Shown here: one piece after another, positions 14,921 to 22,716 of the stretch
Numbering within the stretch: the first letter of the stretch is position 1
How the letters are laid out: each line of letters starts with the position of its first letter
Translations under genes and position numbers: made by a program
Origin: a virus
Reading direction: 5' to 3' (one strand)
DNA length: 23,611 nucleotides
Virus record (IMG/VR): IMGVR_UViG_3300037961_000748
Location: 1 to 23,611 of that record
The notes under the pieces: generated by a model
What the model saw: the letters and a program-made list of their open reading frames with translations, nothing else
What the model was told of the DNA's origin: nothing
The model's database searches: none

Positions 14921-15469
14921 TTATGTAAAAAAGTTTTGCCAATAAGATTTTGTGAACATGCCATAGTCATCAGCCTGTCCAATGCCAGCGCCAACGCCTG
15001 TTATAAGCGCTGTTGTGCCTTGCGCTTTGTAAGCTGATGCTTGCGCCTGACCACCCATGCGGCTGACCTTGGCGCGCATAGCTGTTTCAATTTTGCGGTC
15101 TTCTTGCTCTAAAATAGCGATAGATGTGTTGTACGCATCAACCTCTAGTTCATATTCAAATTCAGCAGCGGATCGTAATGCTACTGATACCGGCGCACCT
15201 CGGCTTAGCTCTATGCCACCGCCGCCGTATATTGATCTGCCACGCCCTTGAAATTCCTCAAACAGTGATGTTTTACGCCGATTTGATACATCAAGATTAC
15301 GCTGCAATATTTCGATTTGACGATCTGCAATATCAATGTCGCGCTCAATAATTTTGGCATTTTCTTCACCAATTGCTAATGCAAAAGCAGCCGCATTGTC
15401 ACCGGCTTTTTTGTTTTGATATGCGCCGTAAATACCAAGGCCAACAGATGCTATTTGCCACCAGCTCAT
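14921..15469 (-). CDS. Internal virion protein, gp14-like (182 aa)
   Basis: A small ejection protein of the T7 gp14 type. The order is a hydrophobic, Gly-rich N-terminus (ASVGLGIYGAYQNKKAG), a long helix of about residues 28-70 with heptad character (IERDIDIADRQIEILQR), a Gly patch with GRGRSIYGGGGIELSRG, a second long helix (about 95-140) and a hydrophobic Gly/Ala C-terminal part (LITGVGAGIG). In T7, gp14 leaves the capsid first and forms the outer-membrane pore; that role is inferred from gene order and architecture. GAGG lies six bases before the ATG, and the gene follows tail tubular B by eight bases. Its 182 aa compare with about 196 in T7. Confidence 0.85.
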   Translation of the reverse strand: MSWWQIASVGLGIYGAYQNKKAGDNAAAFALAIGEENAKIIERDIDIADRQIEILQRNLDVSNRRKTSLFEEFQGRGRSIYGGGGIELSRGAPVSVALRSAAEFEYELEVDAYNTSIAILEQEDRKIETAMRAKVSRMGGQAQASAYKAQGTTALITGVGAGIGQADDYGMFTKSYWQNFFT

Positions 15470-15477
15470 CGCTTACC

Positions 15478-17733
15478 TCAACTGTCAAAAGTATTCATGC
15501 GTGGATAAATTGCCAAAACAGTCAGCGGCAATGGCTGTGTTTGTTGAATGACAATCTGATCGTCTTCCTCAAAGCCGCCGCGAAACTCAATTTCTTTATC
15601 GCCAGTAAATAGCGACACAGCAGAACCCATAGCCATGGAGCTGTCTCTAAATGGTATGCGGTCAACATCAGTCACATCGCTGCCAACCTCGACACCCAGC
15701 GTTTTATGCAAACGCAAAGTTATTTCATGTATGCGTTTAATTTTGCCTTGGCTTGTGCCATCTGAGCTACCAGCCTCAAGGCGTAGTGTTTTTAATCTGC
15801 TTGTATAGTTCAAACCAACAGCCGCTTTTGTCGTTGCCGGTGACACGGTCACACCGCCAGCAGTCACAGTGGCATCAGGGTGTGATGCACCGTTGTTCAA
15901 AATGCTGACCGTTTGCCCGGCAAGATGATACAACCCGGTCAGGCTAGTCGTTGAGCTGCCAGAGTATGACAAACCGCTATCTACAAAAAACGCTGTTGTC
16001 GCATCTGTGCCGAAATCAAAGGGCTTCATTCGCTCAAGGTATCGTTTTGTTACGCCGCCAATAGTGCGCTTTACAATCATGTAAAGTTCGTCTTCTGACA
16101 CTTCTGTCGGCAAAACAGCGATGCTCTCCACCATGCCATAGTCATAAGTTGCAGATGCCAGTGACCCATGTGTGCCGGTGTAAGTGCCACCAATTTTATG
16201 CTGGTGCCACGCAACCACTTCTTCTTCCCGGCGATATGTCATACCCAGCAACTGCCCATCAGCTCGTATAAGCCAGACGATGCTGTCGGGTTCTTGCTGA
16301 TACGCAACATCAGTTATGCCACCAAGCGTGATATGCTCTGACAATATCGACATATCAGCCGCCGCATAGCCGCTAGCGTTGATCTCGCCAGCATATTTAA
16401 ATTCACGAAACTTGCGCTTTGCTCGTTGCAAGAACAGGGTGACATCAGCAACTTGCACCGGCTCGACATTTGCCGTGCCATAGTTGCTGTATTTACGAAT
16501 CTGTGCATTTGTTGGTGTTATCGGGCCATCATTCGTTGTCGATAGCACATATTCGCCGCCGCTGGTGCCAATGGTCAAAACCCTTGTTGCGGCTAAATAC
16601 CTGATGCTATTGACGCGGTTTGATGCAATCTGAAATATGATTGCGCTATCGTCAGCCGTACCGGCTGTGAAGTTTTCAAAATCACCAGACTTTGACATAA
16701 ACAAGCTTTGCGGCTCGTTTGTTGTAGCGCCAAAAATAAGGCGTTGCTCAAAAAATGTTACAACAGATGGAAACCCTGTTGTGTTAGAGAACGCGCCAAG
16801 CGCCCAGTTTGTTGTCGCTGTGGTTGCCGACAGCGTGTCATTTATTGTCACCGTCACATTTTGCGCGTCTGTAAATGCCGTGATAGTCGCATTACCCCCC
16901 GGCAAACTAACTAGCCGCCCAACATCTGTTGCAGCAAAAAGATTAGTTGATGCCACAAGCGCAACGCCAGTGCCAGTGTCGGCATTTGGATTCAGGGTTG
17001 TTGTGGTTGTGTTTACATCAAGGTAAGGCCCATCAATGAAAGTGATAGTGCTAAATGTCCACGCTGTATGATCAGTCCGGGTAAGCTTTCTTGGCTCATG
17101 CGATGGATGCACAATGAACATTGTGTCGGCAGATTGCACAAATCTAAGATCTGCCAACACAGCTTCTGGGTACGGCGTGGCTATATTGAATATTTCTTCA
17201 GCCGTGCCGCCGGATGTGTATGCCGTAAAATTAGTTGTATCGATAGCAGCGCCAAACAAATCTGTCAGCGTAAATGTGTCAGTTGTTACATTGGCGAGGC
17301 GATAGTTTCTTGTGTTAAGCTCTGTCATACCGCCAACAGACGATATAAATATTTCATCACCGTTGCTAAGACCATGACCGGCGCTAGTAATAACACCGGG
17401 ATTTGCTTTGGTAATCGCTGTGATGTTCTTTGCAGCATCTAAGACATATTCACCATTACGCACAACGCGCATGGTTTGATCGCCAAACTCTAAGATGTAT
17501 GTGTCGCTTGTTTTAAACTCAAACGGTATCAGCCGCCCTTTAACAGAGCTTGATTTGATCTCGCCAATATATTCTGTACCCGGTCTGCGTGATGCGCCGC
17601 CATGCGGATGCACCACCATATTAAGCAGCTCAGCCGCGCCTGATCTGTATTTATCAAGGTCAACCCTGCCTTCTAGACGCGGCGAGATTTCGCCAGCTAC
17701 AAAGCTGGTTAGTGATGGAGCTGAACGCGGCAT
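15478..17733 (-). CDS. Tail tubular protein B (nozzle)
   Basis: T7 gp12-type nozzle protein, which forms the tip of the short tail and gates DNA release. It has 751 aa against 794 in T7. Diagnostic N-terminal pattern: SFVAGEISPRLEGRVDLDKY, then GAAELLNMVVHPHGGASRRP and the strand LIPFEFKTSDTYILEFGDQT. The middle is beta-propeller-like, with many short strands, a VVTFFEQRLIFGATTNEPQ motif near residue 330 and a VWLIRADGQLLGMTYRREEE strand near 480. The C-terminus has IHEITLRLHKTLGVEVG followed by a final beta module ending in TVLAIYPRMNTFDS. The gene starts three bases after tail tubular A, with a weak GAGAG further upstream, so coupling probably matters. Confidence 0.94.
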   Translation of the reverse strand: MPRSAPSLTSFVAGEISPRLEGRVDLDKYRSGAAELLNMVVHPHGGASRRPGTEYIGEIKSSSVKGRLIPFEFKTSDTYILEFGDQTMRVVRNGEYVLDAAKNITAITKANPGVITSAGHGLSNGDEIFISSVGGMTELNTRNYRLANVTTDTFTLTDLFGAAIDTTNFTAYTSGGTAEEIFNIATPYPEAVLADLRFVQSADTMFIVHPSHEPRKLTRTDHTAWTFSTITFIDGPYLDVNTTTTTLNPNADTGTGVALVASTNLFAATDVGRLVSLPGGNATITAFTDAQNVTVTINDTLSATTATTNWALGAFSNTTGFPSVVTFFEQRLIFGATTNEPQSLFMSKSGDFENFTAGTADDSAIIFQIASNRVNSIRYLAATRVLTIGTSGGEYVLSTTNDGPITPTNAQIRKYSNYGTANVEPVQVADVTLFLQRAKRKFREFKYAGEINASGYAAADMSILSEHITLGGITDVAYQQEPDSIVWLIRADGQLLGMTYRREEEVVAWHQHKIGGTYTGTHGSLASATYDYGMVESIAVLPTEVSEDELYMIVKRTIGGVTKRYLERMKPFDFGTDATTAFFVDSGLSYSGSSTTSLTGLYHLAGQTVSILNNGASHPDATVTAGGVTVSPATTKAAVGLNYTSRLKTLRLEAGSSDGTSQGKIKRIHEITLRLHKTLGVEVGSDVTDVDRIPFRDSSMAMGSAVSLFTGDKEIEFRGGFEEDDQIVIQQTQPLPLTVLAIYPRMNTFDS

Positions 17734-17736
17734 CGA

Positions 17737-18336
17737 TTAAAACCGGCTCTCTATAAGGTCTGACGCTTCAAACTTAGCAGCCGCACCCTCTGTTGCATCA
17801 ACAAACCGCGCTTCTTTGATCTTTTCATCATACAGCGCTTTCGTTGTTGCAATCATCGCGTTACTGCCGGTGATTGCATAACAGATCTCAAATGCTAGCC
17901 GGGCTGCAATCGTATCAACAAGAAGTGTGTCATAAAGGTTTGGATCTTCGATACGCGCAATATACTTGATAAAGACCGTGCCTTCATCAGTTAACAAATC
18001 ACGCCCTTCAATGACATAGACCGGCCCACCAGTGTTGTCGGTCATGTTGTCTTGTGGATACATCAAAGTGCCGTTGGAGAACTCTAGAACGCGCAGACAG
18101 TCCCCCGGCAGTGGATATTTGAATGTATACCCAAATGCTGGCGCAACGCTGTCCTGTGACAGCTCTGAGCGCTTTATGAGGCTATTCCAGTTGTGAGAGC
18201 GAAACACCGCGTCACGCACCAGCTCGTAGCGCTGATTGATTAGACGGCCAGCTTTGGAGTCTTCAGTCAGACTAATGATGTTCGTTGCGCCAAGCGTGTT
18301 GAGCGCAGCGTTAGAAATATCCACCGCTGATGGCAT
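17737..18336 (-). CDS. Tail tubular protein A (adaptor)
   Basis: T7 gp11-type adaptor that forms the ring between portal and nozzle and carries the tail fibres. Its length of 199 aa is close to T7 gp11 (196). Typical features are the N-terminal DISNAALNTLGATNIISLTE, the block RYELVRDAVFRSHNWNSLIK, the strand FKYPLPGDCLRVLEF, a DEGTVFIKYIARIEDP strand and a C-terminal helical part with AARLAFEICYAITGS. GAGG seven bases upstream of the ATG supports the start. The gene begins just after the capsid-module terminator, and the tail tubular B gene follows after three bases. Confidence 0.94.
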   Translation of the reverse strand: MPSAVDISNAALNTLGATNIISLTEDSKAGRLINQRYELVRDAVFRSHNWNSLIKRSELSQDSVAPAFGYTFKYPLPGDCLRVLEFSNGTLMYPQDNMTDNTGGPVYVIEGRDLLTDEGTVFIKYIARIEDPNLYDTLLVDTIAARLAFEICYAITGSNAMIATTKALYDEKIKEARFVDATEGAAAKFEASDLIESRF

Positions 18337-18352
18337 GGCAATACCTCACAAT

Positions 18353-18396
18353 AAAAAGGGATGGGTCAGGCTAGGAAGCATCAAAAGCCTGACCCA
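18353..18396 (-). terminator. Intrinsic terminator after capsid module
   Basis: The minus strand has an 11-bp perfect stem (TGGGTCAGGCT at plus positions 18362-18372 pairing with AGCCTGACCCA at 18386-18396) around a 13-base loop. A run of five T follows (opposite 18353-18357) after a four-base spacer. It lies 7 bases past the stop of the 152-aa gene and upstream of tail tubular A, the place where T7 has T-phi. The spacer before the T-run suggests partial rather than full termination. Confidence 0.75.
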
Positions 18397-18403
18397 AACT
18401 GGT

Positions 18404-18862
18404 TTAGTCAATCGCGTAGGTCATTGTGAGTTCGATCAAACCAGTGCCGTTAGCACCAGCAAGGCTCACAGTAACCGGGATACCATCAGCATCTGCATCG
18501 ACCACTGAGTTTAGACCCAGCGCTGCTGTTAAACAGCAACCAACAGTCGTGATAGATGTTGAGGCAGCAGCCGCCTTGAACTCATCAACATCTGCTGCAA
18601 CAGTTGTACCGGCTGCGTTTTTGTACTCAGCATGGCCGACTGACAGTGTTGTTGATGAACCAAGTGCCGCATGGACAAGCTGACCGCTAAGGATCCGCGC
18701 ACCATTTGGCAGATTGAACATGTGGATGTCTGATTGCTCAGCAGAAGCTGTGTAGCTACCGTAAGCAATACGAACACGACCACCAAGCTCATTTGGCTTG
18801 ATTTTTTCAGTGGGGTTGTTTTGATCCCACTTGGTCTTCTGGTCAGAATAAACTGTACCCAT
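18404..18862 (-). CDS. Probable capsid-associated/decoration protein (152 aa)
   Basis: A small beta-rich protein encoded immediately after the capsid gene with a strong ribosome binding site (AAAGGAG, seven bases before the ATG). It begins MGTVYSDQKTKWDQNNPTEK, followed by alternating hydrophobic strands such as VRIAYGSY, ARILSGQLVHAA and TTLSVGHAEY, and ends with a strand reading LIELTMTYAID. Similar proteins sit after the capsid gene in marine phages (from memory). A decoration or capsid-stabilising role is inferred from position, size and beta content; it is not demonstrated. No enzyme motif, signal peptide or membrane segment is present. A hairpin plus T-run follows directly. Confidence 0.85.
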   Translation of the reverse strand: MGTVYSDQKTKWDQNNPTEKIKPNELGGRVRIAYGSYTASAEQSDIHMFNLPNGARILSGQLVHAALGSSTTLSVGHAEYKNAAGTTVAADVDEFKAAAASTSITTVGCCLTAALGLNSVVDADADGIPVTVSLAGANGTGLIELTMTYAID

Positions 18863-18897
18863 CTCTAGTCTCCTTTAATTTACTGTAATGAAACAGT

Positions 18898-19755
18898 TTA
18901 CTCGTTACAAAGCACCTGAATAACCTTAGCTTCCTCCATCCTCGTTGCACCAAATGAGGCACAATAATAGACTTGGGTTGCGTAAGATTTATCAGCCCGT
19001 TGGGTGATTTCCGCTTTGACATCTTTGCCAATAGCCAATTTCATCCCATCTTGCGCCCATGCATAACACTGGCGAGATGTGCCATCGTCCTTTAACCTAT
19101 TGGAAACTATAAACTTAAATCCTACGAAGGAATCTACATTTCCAGTTGCCAAGGCTTTGACGGTGTTGAAATCGCTGCTGGTGACTGATGTTGTGTTTAG
19201 CAGATCTTCGATTTGCTCTGGTGACACAACGATATAGCGTTGGATCGATGGATCTACACTACCAGCATCAAGCAGTTTTTTGGCAGAGATCAGCTTTGCC
19301 ACAGTCAAACCAGCAGAACCATGGGCAATCACATTGCCAGCCGGTAGTGCTGTGTTTGTTGTGCCAGCTTTGCCTGTCTTAGCAGTTGCATTGAATGCAG
19401 CAATAATTGCGTCATCCATTGCACGGCCCATGGCAAAACTTGCTGCCTTTGCATAGTTGCTCTCAGGAGAAGCAAGCATTCTGATTTTATCCTGATCATC
19501 AATGAGGTCAGCATACTCATAGTCATTGAGCGTAACCATCCGGCGGTCATGTGGTGTTTCCATCAATGGTGTATCACCATGCCGTGTGGTTCTAATAGCT
19601 GCCGCTGCTGATCCGATTTGATCAAAAAACGCCTTCTCGCCATTTACAGTTTCTGTATCCACAGTAGCGCGCAGAAGACTGCCCTGCTGCTGTGAAAGCA
19701 TTGTCACATTTGCTGAAAACTGGTTCACAAATGCGGTTGTAATTTGAGTTGACAT
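18898..19755 (-). CDS. Major capsid protein
   Basis: HK97-fold major capsid protein of the Phage_capsid_2-like type seen in many marine podoviruses, 285 aa from the chosen ATG (beginning MSTQITTAFV). Family features visible are the N-terminal segment FVNQFSANVTMLSQQQGSLL, a GEKAFFDQIG strand, the run RHGDTPLMETPHDRRMV, the helix with FAMGRAMDDAIIAAFNATA (spine-helix region) and a C-terminal strand pair with TQVYYCASFGATR. It is shorter than T7 gp10A (about 345 aa) and not obviously close to it. It lies directly after the scaffold, has the strongest ribosome binding site nearby, and is followed by a small capsid-associated gene and then a terminator, all consistent with very high expression. 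There is no slippery heptamer at its 3' end, so a T7-like 10A/10B frameshift is not supported. Confidence 0.93.
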   Translation of the reverse strand: MSTQITTAFVNQFSANVTMLSQQQGSLLRATVDTETVNGEKAFFDQIGSAAAAIRTTRHGDTPLMETPHDRRMVTLNDYEYADLIDDQDKIRMLASPESNYAKAASFAMGRAMDDAIIAAFNATAKTGKAGTTNTALPAGNVIAHGSAGLTVAKLISAKKLLDAGSVDPSIQRYIVVSPEQIEDLLNTTSVTSSDFNTVKALATGNVDSFVGFKFIVSNRLKDDGTSRQCYAWAQDGMKLAIGKDVKAEITQRADKSYATQVYYCASFGATRMEEAKVIQVLCNE

Positions 19756-19856
19756 ATCGTCACCCTCCACATTTTAGGTTGATATTAAGTGAATTTTCGT
19801 TCCAGTTATCCAGCAATGCCGGGCTGTAACTTAGTAGGCGTCAGGGGCTGTAAAGC
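19756..19856 (-). other. Intergenic gap before capsid gene
   Basis: About 100 bases between scaffold and capsid genes, unusually long for this compact operon. On the plus strand the nine bases GGGCTGTAA occur twice (19821-19829 and 19845-19853, 24 bases apart). A weak short inverted repeat lies near 19811-19824. T7 has a phage promoter in this position, so a promoter or RNA-processing site is plausible, but I see no consensus I can name. The capsid ribosome binding site occupies the capsid-proximal end. Confidence 0.4.
19763..19768 (-). promoter_or_regulatory. Ribosome binding site of capsid gene
   Basis: The minus strand reads GGAGGG, seven bases before the ATG at 19755. A GTG at 19770 is in frame and would add five residues, but it lies upstream of this site and would bury it inside the coding region, so the ATG at 19755 is the better start. 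Confidence 0.8.
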
Positions 19857-20675
19857 TTATCCTGTTTCTCGCATATCAGGGGTTTCATATTCCCTGAGCT
19901 GCAATACATCAGCGACAGTTTGCTCATGGGCTGGGTGTGTCTTATCCCAGTATGGCGTTCCCGGCGCTGTTAGTTCTGCAATCTTTCGACTAGCTTCTTG
20001 TGGTGTCATCGCCATTTCTGATGTGGCACCTTCAAGCGTGTCTTCACCAAGCTGGTCAGCTAGATTTGCAAACAGCTTGATTATCATTGGGTGATCGCCT
20101 AGCGGCAGACCATTATCCAAAATTATGTTATCCCAAACCTCTGGAGCTATACCCATAGCCTTACCAGCCGCTGCTGCGCGCTGAAGCTTGTCTTCGTAGG
20201 CTCGTCCAAATTCTTTGTGCAATTCGTCTTCATATTGCTGCGATACTTGCTCTTGCTCAGCCGCAAACAGCCTCTCGCCTTCAGCAACATCTTGTTGAAT
20301 CCAATCAATCACATTTTGTGCATGACGCGGTATGATGCCCTTTTCAGCAGCCATGGCTTTGAAGCCTTGCATTGTGTCTGCATCAAGATCGCTGTTTGTG
20401 ATCTCATACCCATCTGCATTGATTGGCGCGCCAAGCTTTTGAAAAATTGGCATCCAATCATCGTCATTTGATCCATGGCCGGGCAGAGCTATTTTGTCAG
20501 CCCCGATCATGCGTTGTGCGTGGACATGGCTTTTTGCTAGCTGTCCAACATCAGTAAAATTTTTCAGTGACGGCTCATGCCGTAATTCTTCCGGCAATGT
20601 ATCTATAAAGCTTACCGGCGCTGCTTCTTGAGATCCGCTATCATCAACCGGGGTTGTCTCAACTTGGTCTTCCAT
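19857..20675 (-). CDS. Capsid assembly scaffolding protein
   Basis: Scaffold of the T7 gp9 type, which guides capsid subunits into a procapsid and then leaves. The evidence is placement between portal and major capsid genes, a strongly acidic and helical composition, and a size of 272 aa against about 307 for T7 gp9. An N-terminal acidic disordered stretch (residues 1-22) precedes a conserved-looking block with IDTLPEELRHEPSLKNF and a following VGQLAKS. A coiled-coil-like helix rich in Glu/Gln covers about residues 125-170. The C-terminal block has PYWDKTHPAHEQTV and a final helix, as in many podovirus scaffolds where the C-terminus binds capsid protein. A GAGG lies just upstream of the ATG, inside the preceding gene. 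A 101-base gap follows before the capsid start. Confidence 0.9.
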   Translation of the reverse strand: MEDQVETTPVDDSGSQEAAPVSFIDTLPEELRHEPSLKNFTDVGQLAKSHVHAQRMIGADKIALPGHGSNDDDWMPIFQKLGAPINADGYEITNSDLDADTMQGFKAMAAEKGIIPRHAQNVIDWIQQDVAEGERLFAAEQEQVSQQYEDELHKEFGRAYEDKLQRAAAAGKAMGIAPEVWDNIILDNGLPLGDHPMIIKLFANLADQLGEDTLEGATSEMAMTPQEASRKIAELTAPGTPYWDKTHPAHEQTVADVLQLREYETPDMRETG

Positions 20676-20678
20676 TTT

Positions 20679-20909
20679 TTATTCCTCTTGTTGTGTGAGC
20701 TTCCTATCTGCAATCATTCGCATAATCGTCAACACAACTGAGCGCTGCCCCTCTAGGAACGCTGAAAAATGCGGATCACCGCGTTCAAAGGTTGTATTGT
20801 TGATGTTGAAACGCGCTTGCAAATCATCCAAAACTGCCGTGCCTTCTTCAGACAAAAAAACTTCGCGGTATTTGGTTTGCAACATTTCTAGATGGTTGTT
20901 CTCGCTCAT
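20679..20909 (-). CDS. Small Bbp19-like accessory protein (76 aa)
   Basis: A 76-aa soluble, acidic and largely helical protein between portal and scaffold. The start overlaps the portal stop (ATGA), and the stop lies three bases before the scaffold ATG. Near the C-terminus the pattern FLEGQRSVVLTIMRMIAD resembles the small phage proteins (Bbp19-like) often encoded beside podovirus portals, in which a conserved EG.R.v...I segment is the hallmark. The function of that family is not known to me; position suggests a head-assembly or virion role. No cysteines, membrane helix or catalytic motif are seen. Confidence 0.75.
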   Translation of the reverse strand: MSENNHLEMLQTKYREVFLSEEGTAVLDDLQARFNINNTTFERGDPHFSAFLEGQRSVVLTIMRMIADRKLTQQEE

Positions 20910-22519
20910 ATGTTAGGCACCTCGCCGGTTGCCTTAATGTATGGCGCAATCTGTCCAGCTTGCTCAGCATTAGCCGCTCGCTGCGCTGCTTCTGCTTGTG
21001 CCTCAGCCGCTTGCTGCTGCTGGCGGCGTACCATCATTACTTCTTCATCAGAGCGTATAACTCTCGCCGGTAGGCCAAGAACATCGACAAGATATTTAAT
21101 CATCTTGTCGCTATCCAAATAATCCATGACCGGGGCCATTTCGCCAAACTGCGACAACACCTCAATGCCTCGCAAAGTCGATTGCAGCTCAGCCATCTTC
21201 TGCGACTTGGCTAGTGGGCTGACATATTCGATGTCGATGTCCAAGCCTTGCAGCTCTTCTGGCGGCTCTGGGAACGCACCCTGTCTTAATAGTATAGCAA
21301 AGGTTCGATCTATAAGAGGTTGTAATAATTCATTTTGCATCCTGCCCATGACCGGGCCAAGCAGTCTCATCTTCTCTTCATTGCGCTGCAACACCTCTGT
21401 CGCAGTCATGTTTTGACCTTGGCCCATCAGAAGCTGATCAACAAAGAATGCTTCGCGTATCGCTTGGCGGCGTTGCTCTTCCATGTTGAGGCCAAGCGCG
21501 TTGTTTGCGCCAACTTGCAGCGGCTCAAGCCTGTCTCTGGTGCCGGTACGGTAAAAGTTCAAGCTGCCCGGCGTTGTTCTGACCGGCAGTAGAAACCCAT
21601 CATCAGGCACCATCAATGGTGGATCTAGCTGCTTTTGCGCTGATCTAATGGTGATCTCTGACATTTTGTTCAGCATCTTTGTATCGCTGAGGCATGTCAT
21701 GCCGGGGCTGCGCCCATAAACTGATACGCTGTCTTTGTTGAAACGCGGTATCAGCATCGGCATTTCCTCAAAGCCGCCCTCGCCCAACACCATTTTTGTT
21801 TCGGCGCAGTAGTAGACTGAGCCGATAGCTTTATCTAATTTTGCGAACAGATCTGTCTTCATGCCTTCTTTCGGGAAGATTGCATGCACAACCGGGTGTT
21901 CTTTGAATGGATCTTCTTTGAGGCTTTTATCTATTTTTTGCGGCAGATTGTCTTCGCCAAACCGGCTGGCAATCGCTCTGGCTGTCAACTCAAACTTGCG
22001 ATAAACAGTGTCCACCTTGCCCAGCGCGTTTTCTGAGATGTAAATCTCTGCGATATGTCGGCAGCTAAATCTAACGCCATCGCCGTCACCCTCGACAAAC
22101 ATAGCCGCCGTGCCAAACACAACAAGATCATAATAAAGCTCATGAATCTCTTGCTGAAAGTTTGACCGATTAAACGCCATGTACATTTGATCGGTTGTAG
22201 CTTCTAGCCATTCGTTGGCTTCATCGCTTTCTTGTAAGATCGGATCTCTGTATCGCAGCGAAAACCATGGCGCTGATGCGCCGGTCAGCATGCCATGCAA
22301 GCTCGCTGACAGCAGCTCGACAGCGTGAATGGCTGTGCCGTCATAGATCAGCTCTGTGCGTTTATCGCCTTGTGCGCGTTTTTTTGTAATGTCAGCCCGG
22401 CGTGGCAGCATATAGTCTGCCAGCTCTTGCCAGTGGCTTTCCCAGTTAGCGCGCTGTGTCTCAAGCGTTTTTAGCCGCCGGTCAAGCGCAGCAACCTCTT
22501 TGCGGATCGGTTCTGCCAT
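20906..22519 (-). CDS. Head-tail connector (portal) protein
   Basis: Podovirus portal of the T7 gp8 type (bacteriophage head-to-tail connecting protein family). It forms the dodecameric ring at one capsid vertex that nucleates procapsid assembly, lets DNA through and binds the tail tubular proteins. At 537 aa it is almost exactly the length of T7 gp8. Family features visible are the N-terminal helix ending in ESHWQELADYMLPRR, then YDGTAIHAVELLSASLHGML and the WFSLRYRD strand, the FGTAAMFVEGDGDG segment near residue 150, and the long central helix region with RRQAIREAFFVDQLL. The C-terminus is a Gln/Ala-rich helix (about residues 495-520) ending in a short tail. It overlaps the next gene by ATGA. 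Identification is strong from sequence, length and position before the scaffold and capsid genes. Confidence 0.95.
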   Translation of the reverse strand: MAEPIRKEVAALDRRLKTLETQRANWESHWQELADYMLPRRADITKKRAQGDKRTELIYDGTAIHAVELLSASLHGMLTGASAPWFSLRYRDPILQESDEANEWLEATTDQMYMAFNRSNFQQEIHELYYDLVVFGTAAMFVEGDGDGVRFSCRHIAEIYISENALGKVDTVYRKFELTARAIASRFGEDNLPQKIDKSLKEDPFKEHPVVHAIFPKEGMKTDLFAKLDKAIGSVYYCAETKMVLGEGGFEEMPMLIPRFNKDSVSVYGRSPGMTCLSDTKMLNKMSEITIRSAQKQLDPPLMVPDDGFLLPVRTTPGSLNFYRTGTRDRLEPLQVGANNALGLNMEEQRRQAIREAFFVDQLLMGQGQNMTATEVLQRNEEKMRLLGPVMGRMQNELLQPLIDRTFAILLRQGAFPEPPEELQGLDIDIEYVSPLAKSQKMAELQSTLRGIEVLSQFGEMAPVMDYLDSDKMIKYLVDVLGLPARVIRSDEEVMMVRRQQQQAAEAQAEAAQRAANAEQAGQIAPYIKATGEVPNI

Positions 22520-22716
22520 TAGTACATACCCCCGGCCATTTTCGATGGTTTGTCTCTTTTTACGCCAGCAATTGATCTGCCACGGCTTTTACCGGCAGAC
22601 TTTTGCAGCAGCCGTTCTAGTGGGTTTACATTCATTGCACCGCTAAAATTCATTGGTTGTGGTGCAGACATGCCCATCCTACCGGCAAGGTTCTTTTTGC
22701 CGCGTAAATCCATCAT
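22519..22716 (-). CDS. Small basic Gly/Met-rich protein (65 aa)
   Basis: A short basic protein rich in Gly, Met, Lys and Arg, with no membrane segment. It starts with two Met codons; the first overlaps the stop of the upstream gene (ATGA) and is chosen for that reason. Its own TAA shares one base with the portal ATG (TAATG), so it is locked between two real genes by translational coupling. The sequence looks disordered apart from a possible short helix around NPLERLLQKSAG. I do not recognise a family. The location just before the portal matches T7 gene 7.3, which encodes a small tail-assembly/ejected protein, but only position supports that comparison. Confidence 0.7.
   Translation of the reverse strand: MMDLRGKKNLAGRMGMSAPQPMNFSGAMNVNPLERLLQKSAGKSRGRSIAGVKRDKPSKMAGGMY

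Noticed and set aside
18880-18899. Small inverted repeat ACTGT/ACAGT between capsid and 152-aa gene
   Set aside because: Only a 5-bp AT-rich stem with no following T-run; too weak to call a terminator.
18843-19031. Possible frameshifted capsid extension (like T7 10B)
   Set aside because: A second frame runs past the capsid stop, but there is no X-XXY-YYZ slippery site near the stop and the extra residues look random.
19756-19770. GTG at 19770 as capsid start
   Set aside because: It would place the GGAGGG ribosome binding site within the coding sequence; the ATG at 19755 has ideal spacing from that site.
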